Assembly: GCF_000244955.1 (NCBI RefSeq)
Contig: NZ_CM001439.1
Span: forward strand, 434,001 to 498,000
Direction of reading: 5' to 3'
Source: Saccharomonospora marina XMU15
GTDB lineage: Bacteria > Actinomycetota > Actinomycetes > Mycobacteriales > Pseudonocardiaceae
DNA: 64,000 bases
Part shown: positions 49,786 through 58,712 of the stretch, in pieces
How the letters are laid out: every line of letters begins with the position of its first letter
Numbering within the stretch: position 1 is the stretch's first letter
Notes under the pieces: generated by a model
What the model was told of the DNA's origin: nothing
What the model saw: the letters and a program-made list of their open reading frames with translations, nothing else
The model's database searches: none
Position numbers and translations under genes: made by a program

Positions 49786-50175
49786 GTGAGCGAGCACATG
49801 CGAATCGGCGAGGTGGCCGCTCGCACGGGACTGTCCCTGCGCACCATCCGCTACTACGAGGAAGTCGGCCTCGTGGAGCCGAGTGCCCGTAGCCAGGGCG
49901 GGTTCCGGCTCTACACCGAGCCGGACGTCGCACGGCTCGACCTGGTCAAGCGGATGAAGCCGCTGGGCTTCCAACTCGACGAGATGCGCGAGGTGCTGCT
50001 GCTCCTGCACGACCACGGTCGCGGTGAACTGCACCCGGAGCACGCGCGACGGCTGCGCCACTACGCCGAGATCGCGCAGCGACGCTGCGCCGAACTGCGG
50101 GAGCGACTGGAGACGGCCGAGGCGTTCGCCGCGGAGTTGCGAGCCCCCATCCAGTGCGAAGGTACCGTGACGTAA
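49786..50175 (+). CDS. MerR-family transcriptional regulator
   Basis: The 129-residue protein has the MerR winged helix ('RIGEVAARTGLSLRTIRYYE', 'GGFRLYTEPDVARLDLVKRM') followed by a coiled-coil dimerisation helix ('HARRLRHYAEIAQRRCAELR'). The only Cys residues are in that coil and near the end ('PIQCEG'), so there is no metal-binding site of the classical kind. ATG 49798 is an alternative start. The stop codon lies inside the palindrome that precedes the release factor gene. Confidence 0.92.
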   Translation: MSEHMRIGEVAARTGLSLRTIRYYEEVGLVEPSARSQGGFRLYTEPDVARLDLVKRMKPLGFQLDEMREVLLLLHDHGRGELHPEHARRLRHYAEIAQRRCAELRERLETAEAFAAELRAPIQCEGTVT

Positions 50176-50180
50176 CGGTA
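50163..50180. promoter_or_regulatory. MerR-type palindrome between merR and prfC
   Basis: TACCGT-GACGTA-ACGGTA forms an 18-bp dyad overlapping the merR stop codon and about 40 bases upstream of the release factor gene. The same half-site occurs upstream of merR. Confidence 0.5.
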
Positions 50181-50221
50181 GAGTCGTGGTATATGCGTGA
50201 ACTCAGTTACAGGCCGGCGTG

Positions 50222-51811
50222 ATGACCACGGGCGACGGCGTGCTCGCGGAGGCAGGCCGCAGACGCTCCTTCGCGGTGATCAGCCACCCCGACGCAGGCA
50301 AATCGACGCTGACCGAGGCGCTGGCGCTGCATGCGCGGGTGATCTCCGACGCCGGTGCGGTGCACGGCAAGGGCGGGCGCCGTGGCGTGGTCTCCGACTG
50401 GCTGGAGCTGGAAAAGGCCCGTGGGATCTCCATCACCTCAGCCGCGTTGCAGTTCTCCTACCGAGACACCGTGATCAACCTGCTCGACACCCCCGGCCAC
50501 GCGGACTTCTCCGAGGACACCTACCGGGTGCTTTCGGCGGTGGACTCGGCGGTGATGCTGCTGGACGCCGCCAAGGGGCTGGAGCCGCAGACGCTGAAGC
50601 TGTTCGACGTGTGCAGGCACCGGGGCATCCCCGTGCTGACGTTCGTGAACAAGTGGGACCGGCCCGGCCGCGAGGCGCTTGAGCTGTGCGACGAGTTGGT
50701 GGAACGCATCGGGCTGCAGCCGATGCCGCTGACCTGGCCGGTGGGTGAGGCCGGTCACTTTCGCGGTGTGCTCGACGTCGCCGACGGCTCGTTCGTGCGC
50801 TACCAGCGCACGGCGGGCGGCGCCACGGTCGCGGCCGAGGAACGGCTGAGCTCGGCCGCCGCCGAGGCCGAGGCCGGTGAGGACTGGGTGCGCGCGGGCG
50901 AGGAACTTGAACTGCTCGCGGAATCCGGCGGCGAGTTCGACGCCCAGCGATTCCTGGCGGGGGAGGCGACCCCGATGCTGTTCGGGGCCGCGGTGCTCAA
51001 CGTCGGGGTGCGACACCTGCTGGACCTGCTGGTGGAGCTCGCGCCGAGGCCGACCCCGCGACTCGACGCCGACGGCGAGCCCCGCCCGCTGGACGCCGAC
51101 TTCTCCGCGTTCGTGTTCAAGGTGCAGACCGGCATGGATCGCGCCCACCGCGACCAGGTGGCGTTCGCGCGGGTGTGCTCCGGCGTCTTCGAGCGCGGGA
51201 TGGTGGTGACCAACGCCACCACGAAGCGACCCTTCGCCACCAAGTACGCCCAGCAGGTCTTCGGACAGCAGCGCTCCACAGTGGACACCGCTTACCCCGG
51301 CGATGTGATCGGACTGGTGAACGCCTCCGCGTTGCGGGTCGGCGACACCCTCTACGCGGGAAAGCCCGCCGTCCGCTTTCCCGGTCTGCCCAGCTTCGCG
51401 CCAGCGCACTTCGCGGTGGCGCGACCCACCGACCTCAGCCGCGCCAAGCAGTTTCGCAAGGGTGTGGACCAGCTCGGCTCCGAGGGGGTGGTGCAGGTGC
51501 TCACCTCCGACCTGCGGGGCGACGCCGCGCCGGTGTTCGCGGCGGTGGGGCCGATGCAGTTCGAGGTGGCCGCGCACCGGCTGGAACACGAGTTCTCCTG
51601 CCCGGTGCGGCTGGATCGGCTGCCCTACACCGCGGCGCGCAGGCTCGCCGACCCCGCACAGCGCTCGCTGGTCGACTCCGGGCGTCGCAGCGAGGTGCTG
51701 ACGCGCACGGACGGCGTCGACCTCGCCCTGTTCGACGACGAGATGGCGATGCGCATCCTGCTGCGCCACCACCCGGATCTGGCGCTGGAACCGCTGGTGG
51801 CCGAGGGCTGA
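50222..51811 (+). CDS. prfC: Peptide chain release factor 3 (GTPase)
   Basis: RF3 uses GTP to recycle RF1/RF2 from the ribosome after termination. The 529-residue protein has G1 'SHPDAGKST' (residues 21-29), switch II 'DTPGHADFSEDTYR', G4 'NKWDRPGRE' and the RF3-type C-terminal domains ending 'LRHHPDLALEPLV'. The glycine of G1 and all G motifs are conserved. Start could be GTG 50219 or ATG 50222. A possible MerR-controlled promoter lies just upstream. Confidence 0.95.
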   Translation: MTTGDGVLAEAGRRRSFAVISHPDAGKSTLTEALALHARVISDAGAVHGKGGRRGVVSDWLELEKARGISITSAALQFSYRDTVINLLDTPGHADFSEDTYRVLSAVDSAVMLLDAAKGLEPQTLKLFDVCRHRGIPVLTFVNKWDRPGREALELCDELVERIGLQPMPLTWPVGEAGHFRGVLDVADGSFVRYQRTAGGATVAAEERLSSAAAEAEAGEDWVRAGEELELLAESGGEFDAQRFLAGEATPMLFGAAVLNVGVRHLLDLLVELAPRPTPRLDADGEPRPLDADFSAFVFKVQTGMDRAHRDQVAFARVCSGVFERGMVVTNATTKRPFATKYAQQVFGQQRSTVDTAYPGDVIGLVNASALRVGDTLYAGKPAVRFPGLPSFAPAHFAVARPTDLSRAKQFRKGVDQLGSEGVVQVLTSDLRGDAAPVFAAVGPMQFEVAAHRLEHEFSCPVRLDRLPYTAARRLADPAQRSLVDSGRRSEVLTRTDGVDLALFDDEMAMRILLRHHPDLALEPLVAEG

Positions 51812-51860
51812 GGCGGGCGCGCGGTTGACCGCCGCGAGGACCGCGAACCAAGCTTGCCCC

Positions 51861-53438
51861 ATGACGGGTGACCTCTCGTTCGAACCGCTGACGCCGGTGT
51901 CGTACCTGGACAGGGCCGCCGCGGCGCACGGCAGCCGAACCGCGGTCGTCGACGGCGAGCACCGCTGGACCTACACGCAACTGCACGACCGCTGCCGCCG
52001 CCTCGCGGGTGGCCTCGCCGCGCCGGCCGAGGGTCGTCCGGTGGCGGTGCTCGCTGCGAACACACACGTGCTGCTGGAGGCCAACTTCGGGGTGCCGTGG
52101 GCGGGAGTGCCACTGGTGGCGGTGAACACCCGGCTTTCCGCCCGCGAGGTGGCATACATCCTCGAACACTGCGGCGCGCGGGTGCTCGTGCACGATCCGG
52201 CGTTCGACGACCTGGTCGCCCAGGCGCGCGGCGAACTCGCCGAACCACCTGTCGTGATCCGCGCCGGTGAGGAGTACGAGCAGCTGCTCGCCGGTGCCGA
52301 GCCGATGGCACGTACCCCGGCCGACGAGCGTGCGCTGCTGTCCATCAACTACACCTCCGGCACCACGGGCAGGCCCAAGGGCGTGATGTATCACCACCGG
52401 GGCGCCTACCTGCAGGCGCTGGCGATGGTGGCGCACACCGGGTTGTCGCCGTCGGCGGTGCACCTGTGGACGTTGCCGATGTTCCACTGCAACGGCTGGT
52501 GCTTCCCGTGGGCGGTCACCGCCGCGGCGGCCACGCACGTGTGCCTGCCCAAGGTCGAGCCTGCCGAGGTCTGGCGGCTGCTGCGGCAGGAGGGCGTCAC
52601 GCACCTGGAAGGGGCGCCGACGGTGCTGTCGATGCTCGCCTACGCCGAGCAGGCCGCTCCGCTGGAGCGCACGGTCCGGGTGGCCACGGGCGGGGCTCCA
52701 CCGACGCCCGCGATCCTGCGGCGGATGGGGGAACTGGGCTTCGACGTCACTCACCTGTACGGGCTGACCGAGACCTTCGGTCCCGCGATGGTCTGTGACT
52801 GGCGTCCGGAGTGGAACGCGCTCGCCGCCGAAGAGCAGGCGAGGCTCAAGGCACGGCAGGGTGTGGGCAACATGATCTCCTGCCAGGTGCGTGTGGTGGC
52901 TGACGACGGCACCGACGTGCCCGCCGACGGCGAGTCGGTCGGCCAGATCGCGTTGCGTGGCAACAACGTGATGCTCGGCTACTTCCGCGACGAGGAAGCC
53001 ACGCGGCAGGCCGCGCCGGACGGTTGGTTTCGCACCGGAGACCTCGGTGTGCGACATCCGGACGGTTACGTGGAGCTTCGTGACCGCAGCAAGGACGTGA
53101 TCATCTCCGGTGGCGAGAACATCGCCTCCGTGGAGGTGGAGCAGGCCATCGCCGAGCATCCGGCGGTGTTCGAGGTCGCGGTGATCGCCGTTCCGGACGA
53201 CCACTGGGGCGAGGTGCCCGCCGCCTACGTGACGGTGCACGAAGGTGCCTCGGTGTCGGAGTCCGAGCTGATCGCCCACGTCCGCGAGCGGCTGGCGCAC
53301 TTCAAGGCCCCGAAGTCGGTCGTGTTCGGTGAACTGCCCAAGACCTCCACGGGCAAGATCCAGAAGTACGTGCTGCGGGAACGCGCGTGGCAGGGCAGGT
53401 CGCGGCTGCCCGGCGCGGGCGAGACACCGCGGCGCTGA
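51861..53438 (+). CDS. Acyl-CoA synthetase (AMP-forming, FadD/medium-chain type)
   Basis: The 525-residue ANL enzyme has the P-loop 'YTSGTTGRPKGVMYHHRGAY' near residue 164, 'TLPMFHCNGWCFPW', 'YGLTETFGP' and the C-terminal 'ELPKTSTGKIQKYVLRERA' with the catalytic Lys. These features fit fatty- or short/medium-chain acyl-CoA ligases. It starts 49 bases after prfC with no clear link. ATG 51861 is preferred to the upstream in-frame start at 51825. Confidence 0.93.
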   Translation: MTGDLSFEPLTPVSYLDRAAAAHGSRTAVVDGEHRWTYTQLHDRCRRLAGGLAAPAEGRPVAVLAANTHVLLEANFGVPWAGVPLVAVNTRLSAREVAYILEHCGARVLVHDPAFDDLVAQARGELAEPPVVIRAGEEYEQLLAGAEPMARTPADERALLSINYTSGTTGRPKGVMYHHRGAYLQALAMVAHTGLSPSAVHLWTLPMFHCNGWCFPWAVTAAAATHVCLPKVEPAEVWRLLRQEGVTHLEGAPTVLSMLAYAEQAAPLERTVRVATGGAPPTPAILRRMGELGFDVTHLYGLTETFGPAMVCDWRPEWNALAAEEQARLKARQGVGNMISCQVRVVADDGTDVPADGESVGQIALRGNNVMLGYFRDEEATRQAAPDGWFRTGDLGVRHPDGYVELRDRSKDVIISGGENIASVEVEQAIAEHPAVFEVAVIAVPDDHWGEVPAAYVTVHEGASVSESELIAHVRERLAHFKAPKSVVFGELPKTSTGKIQKYVLRERAWQGRSRLPGAGETPRR

Positions 53439-53491
53439 CTATGGTGCGGCGGACAGCCGTATCGAGCACAGCCGACCGAAGGAGAGGGTAG

Positions 53492-54349
53492 TTGCGCGAG
53501 CTGATCGAACCGCTGGTTCCGGGCCTGGCTCAGGTGTGGGAACTGCCGGAAGTGCTGTGGGAGGGCGATACCGAGTACCAGCACGCCGTGATCGCCAAGA
53601 CCTCCCAGGGGATCTCGCTGTTCTGCGACAACGATCCGCAGAGCACCGAACTCGCGCAACTGCACTATCACGAGGCACTGTTCGTGCCCGCGCTGCTGCT
53701 CGCTCGGCGGGTGGACCGCGTGCTGGCGATCGGCTCCAGCGAGGGCGTCATCAGCCAACTCGCCGTCGCGGCGGGCGCGACCCACGTCGACCATGTCGAC
53801 ATCGACGCCGAGGTGGTCCAGCGCTGTGCGGAGCACCTGCCCTACGGCTACACGCCCGAGGAGCTGGACCGCGCGGTGCGCGGTGAAGGTCCGGTGCGGA
53901 TGCACTACGCGGACGGCTGGGAGTTCGTGCGCCGCGCGGCCGAATCCGGCGGCGAGCGCTACGACATCATCGTGGCGGACCTGCCGGGGGAGCGGGAGGA
54001 CGCTTCGCAGCACAACCGGCTGTTCGGCACCGAGTTCCTGCGCCACTGCCGCGCCGCGCTGACCGAGGGCGGCGTGGTGTCGTCGCAGGTCGGCTGCCCG
54101 ACGTTGTGGCTGAACGCGATGCTGCGGCGCGCCTGGGGCCGGTTCAGCGACATCTTCGACACCGTGGCCTACTACGGTTCCGACGAGTTCGACTGGGGGT
54201 TCCTGTTCGGTCGCGCCGACCACGTCGAGAACCCGACCGGCCACATGATCGAGCGGCTTCCCGGCCTCGCGTACCAGCCCGCCACGCTCGACGCGGAGGC
54301 GCTGGTGGCCAACTCGGTGCTGCCCTACAGCATCCGCAAGCAGCGCTAG
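53492..54349 (+). CDS. Spermidine synthase-like protein
   Basis: The 285-residue protein matches the spermine/spermidine synthase family: 'TEYQHAVIAKTSQGISLFCD', 'LHYHEALFVPALL', 'VLAIGSSEGVISQLAVAAGA' (SAM-type loop), 'HVDHVDIDAEVVQRC' and 'YDIIVADLPGE'. The family signature D-x-x-D-P here reads A-D-L-P, so the aminopropyl-transfer residues are altered and the substrate may differ. TTG 53492 is preceded by GGAGAGGG, a good ribosome site. Confidence 0.85.
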   Translation: MRELIEPLVPGLAQVWELPEVLWEGDTEYQHAVIAKTSQGISLFCDNDPQSTELAQLHYHEALFVPALLLARRVDRVLAIGSSEGVISQLAVAAGATHVDHVDIDAEVVQRCAEHLPYGYTPEELDRAVRGEGPVRMHYADGWEFVRRAAESGGERYDIIVADLPGEREDASQHNRLFGTEFLRHCRAALTEGGVVSSQVGCPTLWLNAMLRRAWGRFSDIFDTVAYYGSDEFDWGFLFGRADHVENPTGHMIERLPGLAYQPATLDAEALVANSVLPYSIRKQR

Positions 54350-54427
54350 CCTGCCCGCGACTGCGTAGTCCTACGCGAATGTGACGTGACGTGAATCCGC
54401 CCTGTGTGGTGGGCCGGTCTGACGGGC

Positions 54428-54940
54428 ATGAACGGACCACGTGTCGATGCCGACCTGGTCGCCAGGCTGGCGCCGGTGGCGCTGACGGCCGCACGCCGTC
54501 GGCTGCCTGACCGGGAGGACCAACTGGACGCGGTGCAGGACGGCTGGTTGCTGCTGCTCGCCAACGTGGACACGATCAGGGACCCCGCCTGCCTACCGCG
54601 CTGGTTGAGTACCGCGGTGAGCAGGCAGGCCGGACGGCTGGCGCGCAGGCGGGCCCGGGAGGTCGCCTCGGAGGTCGCCGCGGAGCACTGGTGTCCCAGC
54701 GCACCATCCACGGAGGACAGTTGGTTATTGACCGACCGCGACCGTATGTTGTGGACAATGGTCTCCCGGCTGCCGCTGCCGGAGCGGACGCTGGTGGAGC
54801 TGATCGCCTTCGAGCCAGGGTTGCCCCGCAGGGAACTGGCGGCCCGGCTCGGGATCTCGGCGGGCGCGGTGCAGCGGAGGCGGTCGCGGTCGTTGCGCAG
54901 GTTACGGCAGCGGTTGGCGGCCGAAGGGGCGTGGCTGTGA
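54428..54940 (+). CDS. Sigma-70 family (ECF-like) RNA polymerase sigma factor
   Basis: The 170-residue protein contains a region-2-like helix set ('DLVARLAPVALTAARRRLPD', 'DQLDAVQDGWLLLLANVD') and a region-4 HTH ('LVELIAFEPGLPRRELAARL', 'GISAGAVQRRRSRSLRRLRQ'). No anti-sigma gene is evident; the neighbouring small membrane protein on the other strand could be one but lacks typical motifs. ATG 54428 is preferred over an upstream GTG. Confidence 0.85.
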   Translation: MNGPRVDADLVARLAPVALTAARRRLPDREDQLDAVQDGWLLLLANVDTIRDPACLPRWLSTAVSRQAGRLARRRAREVASEVAAEHWCPSAPSTEDSWLLTDRDRMLWTMVSRLPLPERTLVELIAFEPGLPRRELAARLGISAGAVQRRRSRSLRRLRQRLAAEGAWL

Positions 54941-54946
54941 GTTGGT

Positions 54947-55168
54947 TCACCTCAGCCGTCGCCGCCGGTCGCGGTCCCAGGCCCGTGCCGCCGTGGCCAG
55001 GCACCAGGTGGCGGCGAGTGCGAGCAGCGCGGCGAGCACGACGGGCCACCACTCCGACACCGACACGGCGAGCAGCGCCTGCAGTACGGCGGTGGTCGCG
55101 AAGGCGAGCGCGAGGAGGAGCAGGAACATTCGCTGCGGAAAGCTCATTCTCGCGGCGCGCTTGAGCAT
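54947..55168 (-). CDS. Small two-helix membrane protein
   Basis: The 73-residue protein has two hydrophobic segments ('MFLLLLALAFATTAVLQALL' and 'WPVVLAALLALAATWCLATA') and a basic C-terminus. GGAGG lies 8 bases before ATG 55168. The function is unknown. The following 333 bases to the conservon kinase hold no other gene and should contain divergent promoters; I see no clear promoter motif. Confidence 0.65.
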   Translation of the reverse strand: MLKRAARMSFPQRMFLLLLALAFATTAVLQALLAVSVSEWWPVVLAALLALAATWCLATAARAWDRDRRRRLR

Positions 55169-55501
55169 CGAAACCGCCTCCTGCGCCTGCGACTTGTCGC
55201 AGGAGTTATCGCGGGCGCCACCCCCGGAGTTACCGGCCAGGGAAGAGACGGTCGCAAGACGCATGTCACATCGGCCTTTGCCTGCCGCGATCTCACCAAT
55301 AGAGTGCGGGCTCACGATAGTCGCCTACGAGACGGGCCTCGTCGACCGATGCCGGCGTTTCAGTCGCCGAGTCGGACATATTGACTCACCCAGGTGTCGC
55401 TGAATAACCTGCCCTGGCTAAGCGGCGGCTTAGCGGTGCGATGTCGGAGCACCGGGTGCGGGGACCCGAACGAACCTGTCGCTGAAAGGGCCTTGAGCGC
55501 G

Positions 55502-57928
55502 GTGTTGAAGAAGAAGACCGGGTCACGTCGTGGACGTTCGTCGATCCGTGCGAAGGTGCTGGCCATCGCGTTCGTGCCAAGCGCCATCTTCCTGCTGTCC
55601 GGGGTCGCGCTCGCCAGTTACCTGATCTACGACGCCATCCAGGTGCGCACCTTCGCTACCAAGATCCACGACTCGGCCGAACCCGCGGGCCGCTTCTTCG
55701 CCGCCGTTCGCGAGGAGCGCAGGCTCACGCTGCAGGAGTTGGCGAACCCGGGGTCGGTGCGAACGGAACTCGAACAACTGCGCGAGCAGACCAACGCGAC
55801 CGCGGCCGCGACGGCCGCGGAGTTGCAGGGCATGACCGGTGACGCGCCGGACAACGTGAAGGCGAGCATCGCCGCCACCCAGAAGCAGTTCGCGATGTTG
55901 CCGCGGTTTCGGCAGCAGGTCGACGCGGGGGAGGCGTCCCTGCAGGAGGCCTACGACTTCTTCAACGGGATCATCGACCAGTTCACCACCGGGCTCAACG
56001 GCGTGGCGCAGACGACGCCGAACGCCGAGACAGCCTACAAGCGGCTGATCGCGATGCCGCTGTTCACCAGTGCCGACGGCATGTCCCGCGGCGACGCCCT
56101 CGCGGCCGCGGGCGTGTCCGGTGGCGGACTGACCGAGCAGGAATTCCGCACCTACATCGAGCAGGTGGGCGCCTACCACTCGGCGCTGGCGTCCGCGGTG
56201 CCGGACATGATCCCGCCGGTGCGCCAGCAGTACGAGCAGCTCATCGCCAGCGACGCCTGGGAACGGCTGACCACGGTCGAGAACGCGTTCCTGCGGGGCA
56301 ACCAGACTCAACTGCCGGTACCGGAGTCGCAGTGGCGGGAGGCCGCCCGTGACGTCGGCGCGAAGCTGTGGATGCTCTACGTTCAGCAGAGCACCAACGC
56401 CACGAACCTGGCACTCGACGAGGCCGATCAGACGCTGGTGACGTCCATCATCGCGGCAGGCGCGGTGCTGGCGGTGGCCGCCGTCGCGTTGCTGATCGCA
56501 TGGCGGTTGTCGAACCGGCTCGTCAACCGGCTCACCACGCTTCGAGAAGAAACGCTCGACATGGCCGAGGAACAGATGCCGAGGCTGGTCGAGCGGGTCA
56601 GGTCGGGGGAACCGGTCGACCTCGAGCGCGAGGTCTCGTTCCTCGATCACGGCACCGACGAGATCGGCCAGGTCGCCGACGCCTTCAACACGGCACAGCA
56701 GACTGCCATCGCCGCCGCCGTGGAGGAGGCCAAGACCAGGGAGGGCACCAAGCGCGTCTTCCTCAACATCGCGCACCGCAGTCAGGTCATCGTGCACCGG
56801 CAGCTGCAGGCCCTCGACGCGGCCGAGCGCAAGCAGGAGGACCCCGACCAGCTGGACATGCTGTTCAGGCTCGACCACCTGTCCACCCGCGCGCGGCGCA
56901 ACGCGGAGAACCTGATCATTCTCGGTGGCGAGCAGCCGGGAAGGCAGTGGCGCAACCCGGTGGCGCTGGCCGACCTCACCCGGGGCGCCACGGCCGAGAC
57001 CGAGGAGTACAAGCGGGTCAGCGTCGGCAAGATGCCCGCGGTGGCCGTCACCGGCCCCGTCGTCGGCGACCTCGTGCACCTGCTCGCCGAACTCCTCGAC
57101 AACGCGACCTCGTTCTCACCACCGCAAGCTCACGTCGAGATCAGGGGGGAAGTGGTCGGCCGCGGTGTGGTCATCGAGGTGGAGGACCAGGGGCTGGGCA
57201 TCGAACCGGACCATCTGGCCGAACTGAACGAGATGCTGGCCAACCCGCCGGACTTCAGCTTCATGGCGCTGTCCGAGGAACCGAGGCTGGGGCTGTTCGT
57301 GGTCGCGCGGCTGGCGGCTAAGCACGGGATCAGGGTGACCCTGCGCGAGTCCGCCTACGGTGGCACGCGAGCCATCGTGCTGGTGCGTTCGGAGTTGCTC
57401 AGCCAGCTTCCCGAGCCGGAGGAAAGCGGGCCCGCGATCGAGGACGTCGTGCCGCGACAGCAGTCGACACTCGCCGCCCGCCGCAGGCCCAGGCAGCGGT
57501 CCGAGGCGACGGCTGTGCAAAACGGCGCCCCCGGCAACGGCGAGGCGACACGAACCCTCGCTCCCGCCCAGGAGCCGTACCCCCCGCGGTCGAGGCAGCC
57601 GGAGAGCAGGCAGCCGGAGCCAGGTCAGCAGCAACCGCGGCCCCGCGACCCACGGCCACCTGAGCCCACGCCACCGCACCCCGCGCCACCGCACCCCGCG
57701 CCACCGCAGCAGGGCGGATCGATGCCCGCGGGCAGGCCACCGCTGCCCAGGCGCCGCCGGCAGCAGAACCTCGCTCCGCAGCTTCAGGACGAGGCACCGA
57801 ACATCGAGCACGCCGAACCGGCATCCGAATCCCCGGAGCAGGCCCGAAGCAGACTTGCCGCCTTCCAGCGAGGAACGCGGCAGGCCCGTCAGCAGGAACC
57901 TGGCCGCGACGACATTCGTGGAGACTGA
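55502..57928 (+). CDS. Conservon sensor kinase-like protein (NIT-HAMP-HATPase), CvnA type
   Basis: The ~808-residue protein has a transmembrane helix ('VLAIAFVPSAIFLLSGVALA'), an extracellular nitrate/nitrite-sensing NIT domain (about residues 50-300), a second helix ('IIAAGAVLAVAAVALLIAW'), HAMP, a dimerisation region ('RVFLNIAHRSQVIVHRQLQA') and a GHKL ATPase with N box 'HLLAELLDNATSFSPP' and 'EVEDQGLGIEPDHLAEL'. The phospho-His is not in the usual place; conservon kinases are often thought to act as sensors for the GTPase. The Pro-rich C-terminal tail includes 'PHPAPPHPAPP' repeats. The start is uncertain: GTG 55394 and TTG 55493 are also in frame. Confidence 0.9.
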   Translation: MLKKKTGSRRGRSSIRAKVLAIAFVPSAIFLLSGVALASYLIYDAIQVRTFATKIHDSAEPAGRFFAAVREERRLTLQELANPGSVRTELEQLREQTNATAAATAAELQGMTGDAPDNVKASIAATQKQFAMLPRFRQQVDAGEASLQEAYDFFNGIIDQFTTGLNGVAQTTPNAETAYKRLIAMPLFTSADGMSRGDALAAAGVSGGGLTEQEFRTYIEQVGAYHSALASAVPDMIPPVRQQYEQLIASDAWERLTTVENAFLRGNQTQLPVPESQWREAARDVGAKLWMLYVQQSTNATNLALDEADQTLVTSIIAAGAVLAVAAVALLIAWRLSNRLVNRLTTLREETLDMAEEQMPRLVERVRSGEPVDLEREVSFLDHGTDEIGQVADAFNTAQQTAIAAAVEEAKTREGTKRVFLNIAHRSQVIVHRQLQALDAAERKQEDPDQLDMLFRLDHLSTRARRNAENLIILGGEQPGRQWRNPVALADLTRGATAETEEYKRVSVGKMPAVAVTGPVVGDLVHLLAELLDNATSFSPPQAHVEIRGEVVGRGVVIEVEDQGLGIEPDHLAELNEMLANPPDFSFMALSEEPRLGLFVVARLAAKHGIRVTLRESAYGGTRAIVLVRSELLSQLPEPEESGPAIEDVVPRQQSTLAARRRPRQRSEATAVQNGAPGNGEATRTLAPAQEPYPPRSRQPESRQPEPGQQQPRPRDPRPPEPTPPHPAPPHPAPPQQGGSMPAGRPPLPRRRRQQNLAPQLQDEAPNIEHAEPASESPEQARSRLAAFQRGTRQARQQEPGRDDIRGD

Positions 57929-57933
57929 ACACC

Positions 57934-58344
57934 ATGGCGAACTCCGGAGCGAACGAACTCGACTGGCTGCTCGACGACCTGATCCGTCAGGTCGCCGGTG
58001 CCGACCGCGCCGTTGTGCTGTCGTCGGACGGCCTGCTCATCGGCCGATCCAGCAACCTCTCCGAGCAGGACGGCGAGCACCTCTCCGCCGTGGCCTCGGC
58101 GTTCCAGAGCCTGGCGAAGGGAACGGGCCGTCACTTCGGTGGCGGACAGGTGCGCCAGACGGTGGTGGAAATGGACCACGCGTTCCTGTTCGTGACCTCG
58201 GCGGGCAGAGGTGCCTGTCTCGCGCTACTGACGTCGGAGAGCACCGACATGGGCATGGTCGCCTACGCGATGAACATGATGGTCAAGCGGGTCGGAGCCG
58301 TGTTGAGCGCGGCTCCCAGGGTTGAGCAACACAGTGTGACATGA
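57934..58344 (+). CDS. Roadblock/LC7-domain protein, CvnB type
   Basis: The 136-residue protein is a single roadblock/LC7 domain ('ELDWLLDDLIRQVAGADRAV', 'VLSSDGLLIGRS', 'MDHAFLFVTSAGRGACLALL'). In conservons it regulates the CvnD GTPase, likely as an activating partner. It starts 5 bases after the kinase and overlaps cvnC by 4 bases. Confidence 0.95.
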   Translation: MANSGANELDWLLDDLIRQVAGADRAVVLSSDGLLIGRSSNLSEQDGEHLSAVASAFQSLAKGTGRHFGGGQVRQTVVEMDHAFLFVTSAGRGACLALLTSESTDMGMVAYAMNMMVKRVGAVLSAAPRVEQHSVT

Positions 58345-58712
58345 GTGAGCACGACGAGGCTTGGTTCGACGAAGCGGCGGGTCCGCTCGTGCGGCCGTAC
58401 GCGGTCACGGGCGGACGTACCCGGTCCGACAACTTCGGCCTCGACATGATGACGCTGGTGGTGTCGATGCAACCTCCCTCGGAGGCGGCGACGCTACCGA
58501 CCGAGTACGCCAAGATTGTCCGGCTGTGCCAGCGGCCGATGTCGGTAGCCGAGGTCGGCGCCCATGTCGATCTACCCCTGCCTGTGGTAAAGGTTCTACT
58601 CAGTGATTTGATCGAGCAGAATTACGTGATCTTCCGCAGAGCTGCGCCTCCGAGCGAAGTCCCTGACCAACAAGTACTGCAGGCGGTTCTCGATGGCATC
58701 CGGAAACTTTGA
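58341..58712 (+). CDS. DUF742 protein, CvnC type
   Basis: The 123-residue protein has the DUF742 pattern: 'GPLVRPYAVTGGRTRSDNFG' followed by a winged-helix-like 'VRLCQRPMSVAEVGAHVDLP' and 'VVKVLLSDLIEQNYVIFR'. It overlaps both neighbours (4 bases with cvnB, 20 with cvnD), showing tight coupling. It may link the GTPase to DNA or membrane. Confidence 0.95.
   Translation: MSEHDEAWFDEAAGPLVRPYAVTGGRTRSDNFGLDMMTLVVSMQPPSEAATLPTEYAKIVRLCQRPMSVAEVGAHVDLPLPVVKVLLSDLIEQNYVIFRRAAPPSEVPDQQVLQAVLDGIRKL

Noticed and set aside
50438-53300. Very long minus-strand frames opposite prfC and the acyl-CoA synthetase
   Set aside because: Antisense shadows in a high-GC genome; the plus-strand genes have full domain motifs.
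57600-57720. Short repeats in the conservon kinase gene tail
   Set aside because: They encode Pro-His-Pro-Ala repeats in a disordered tail; not a CRISPR or mobile repeat.
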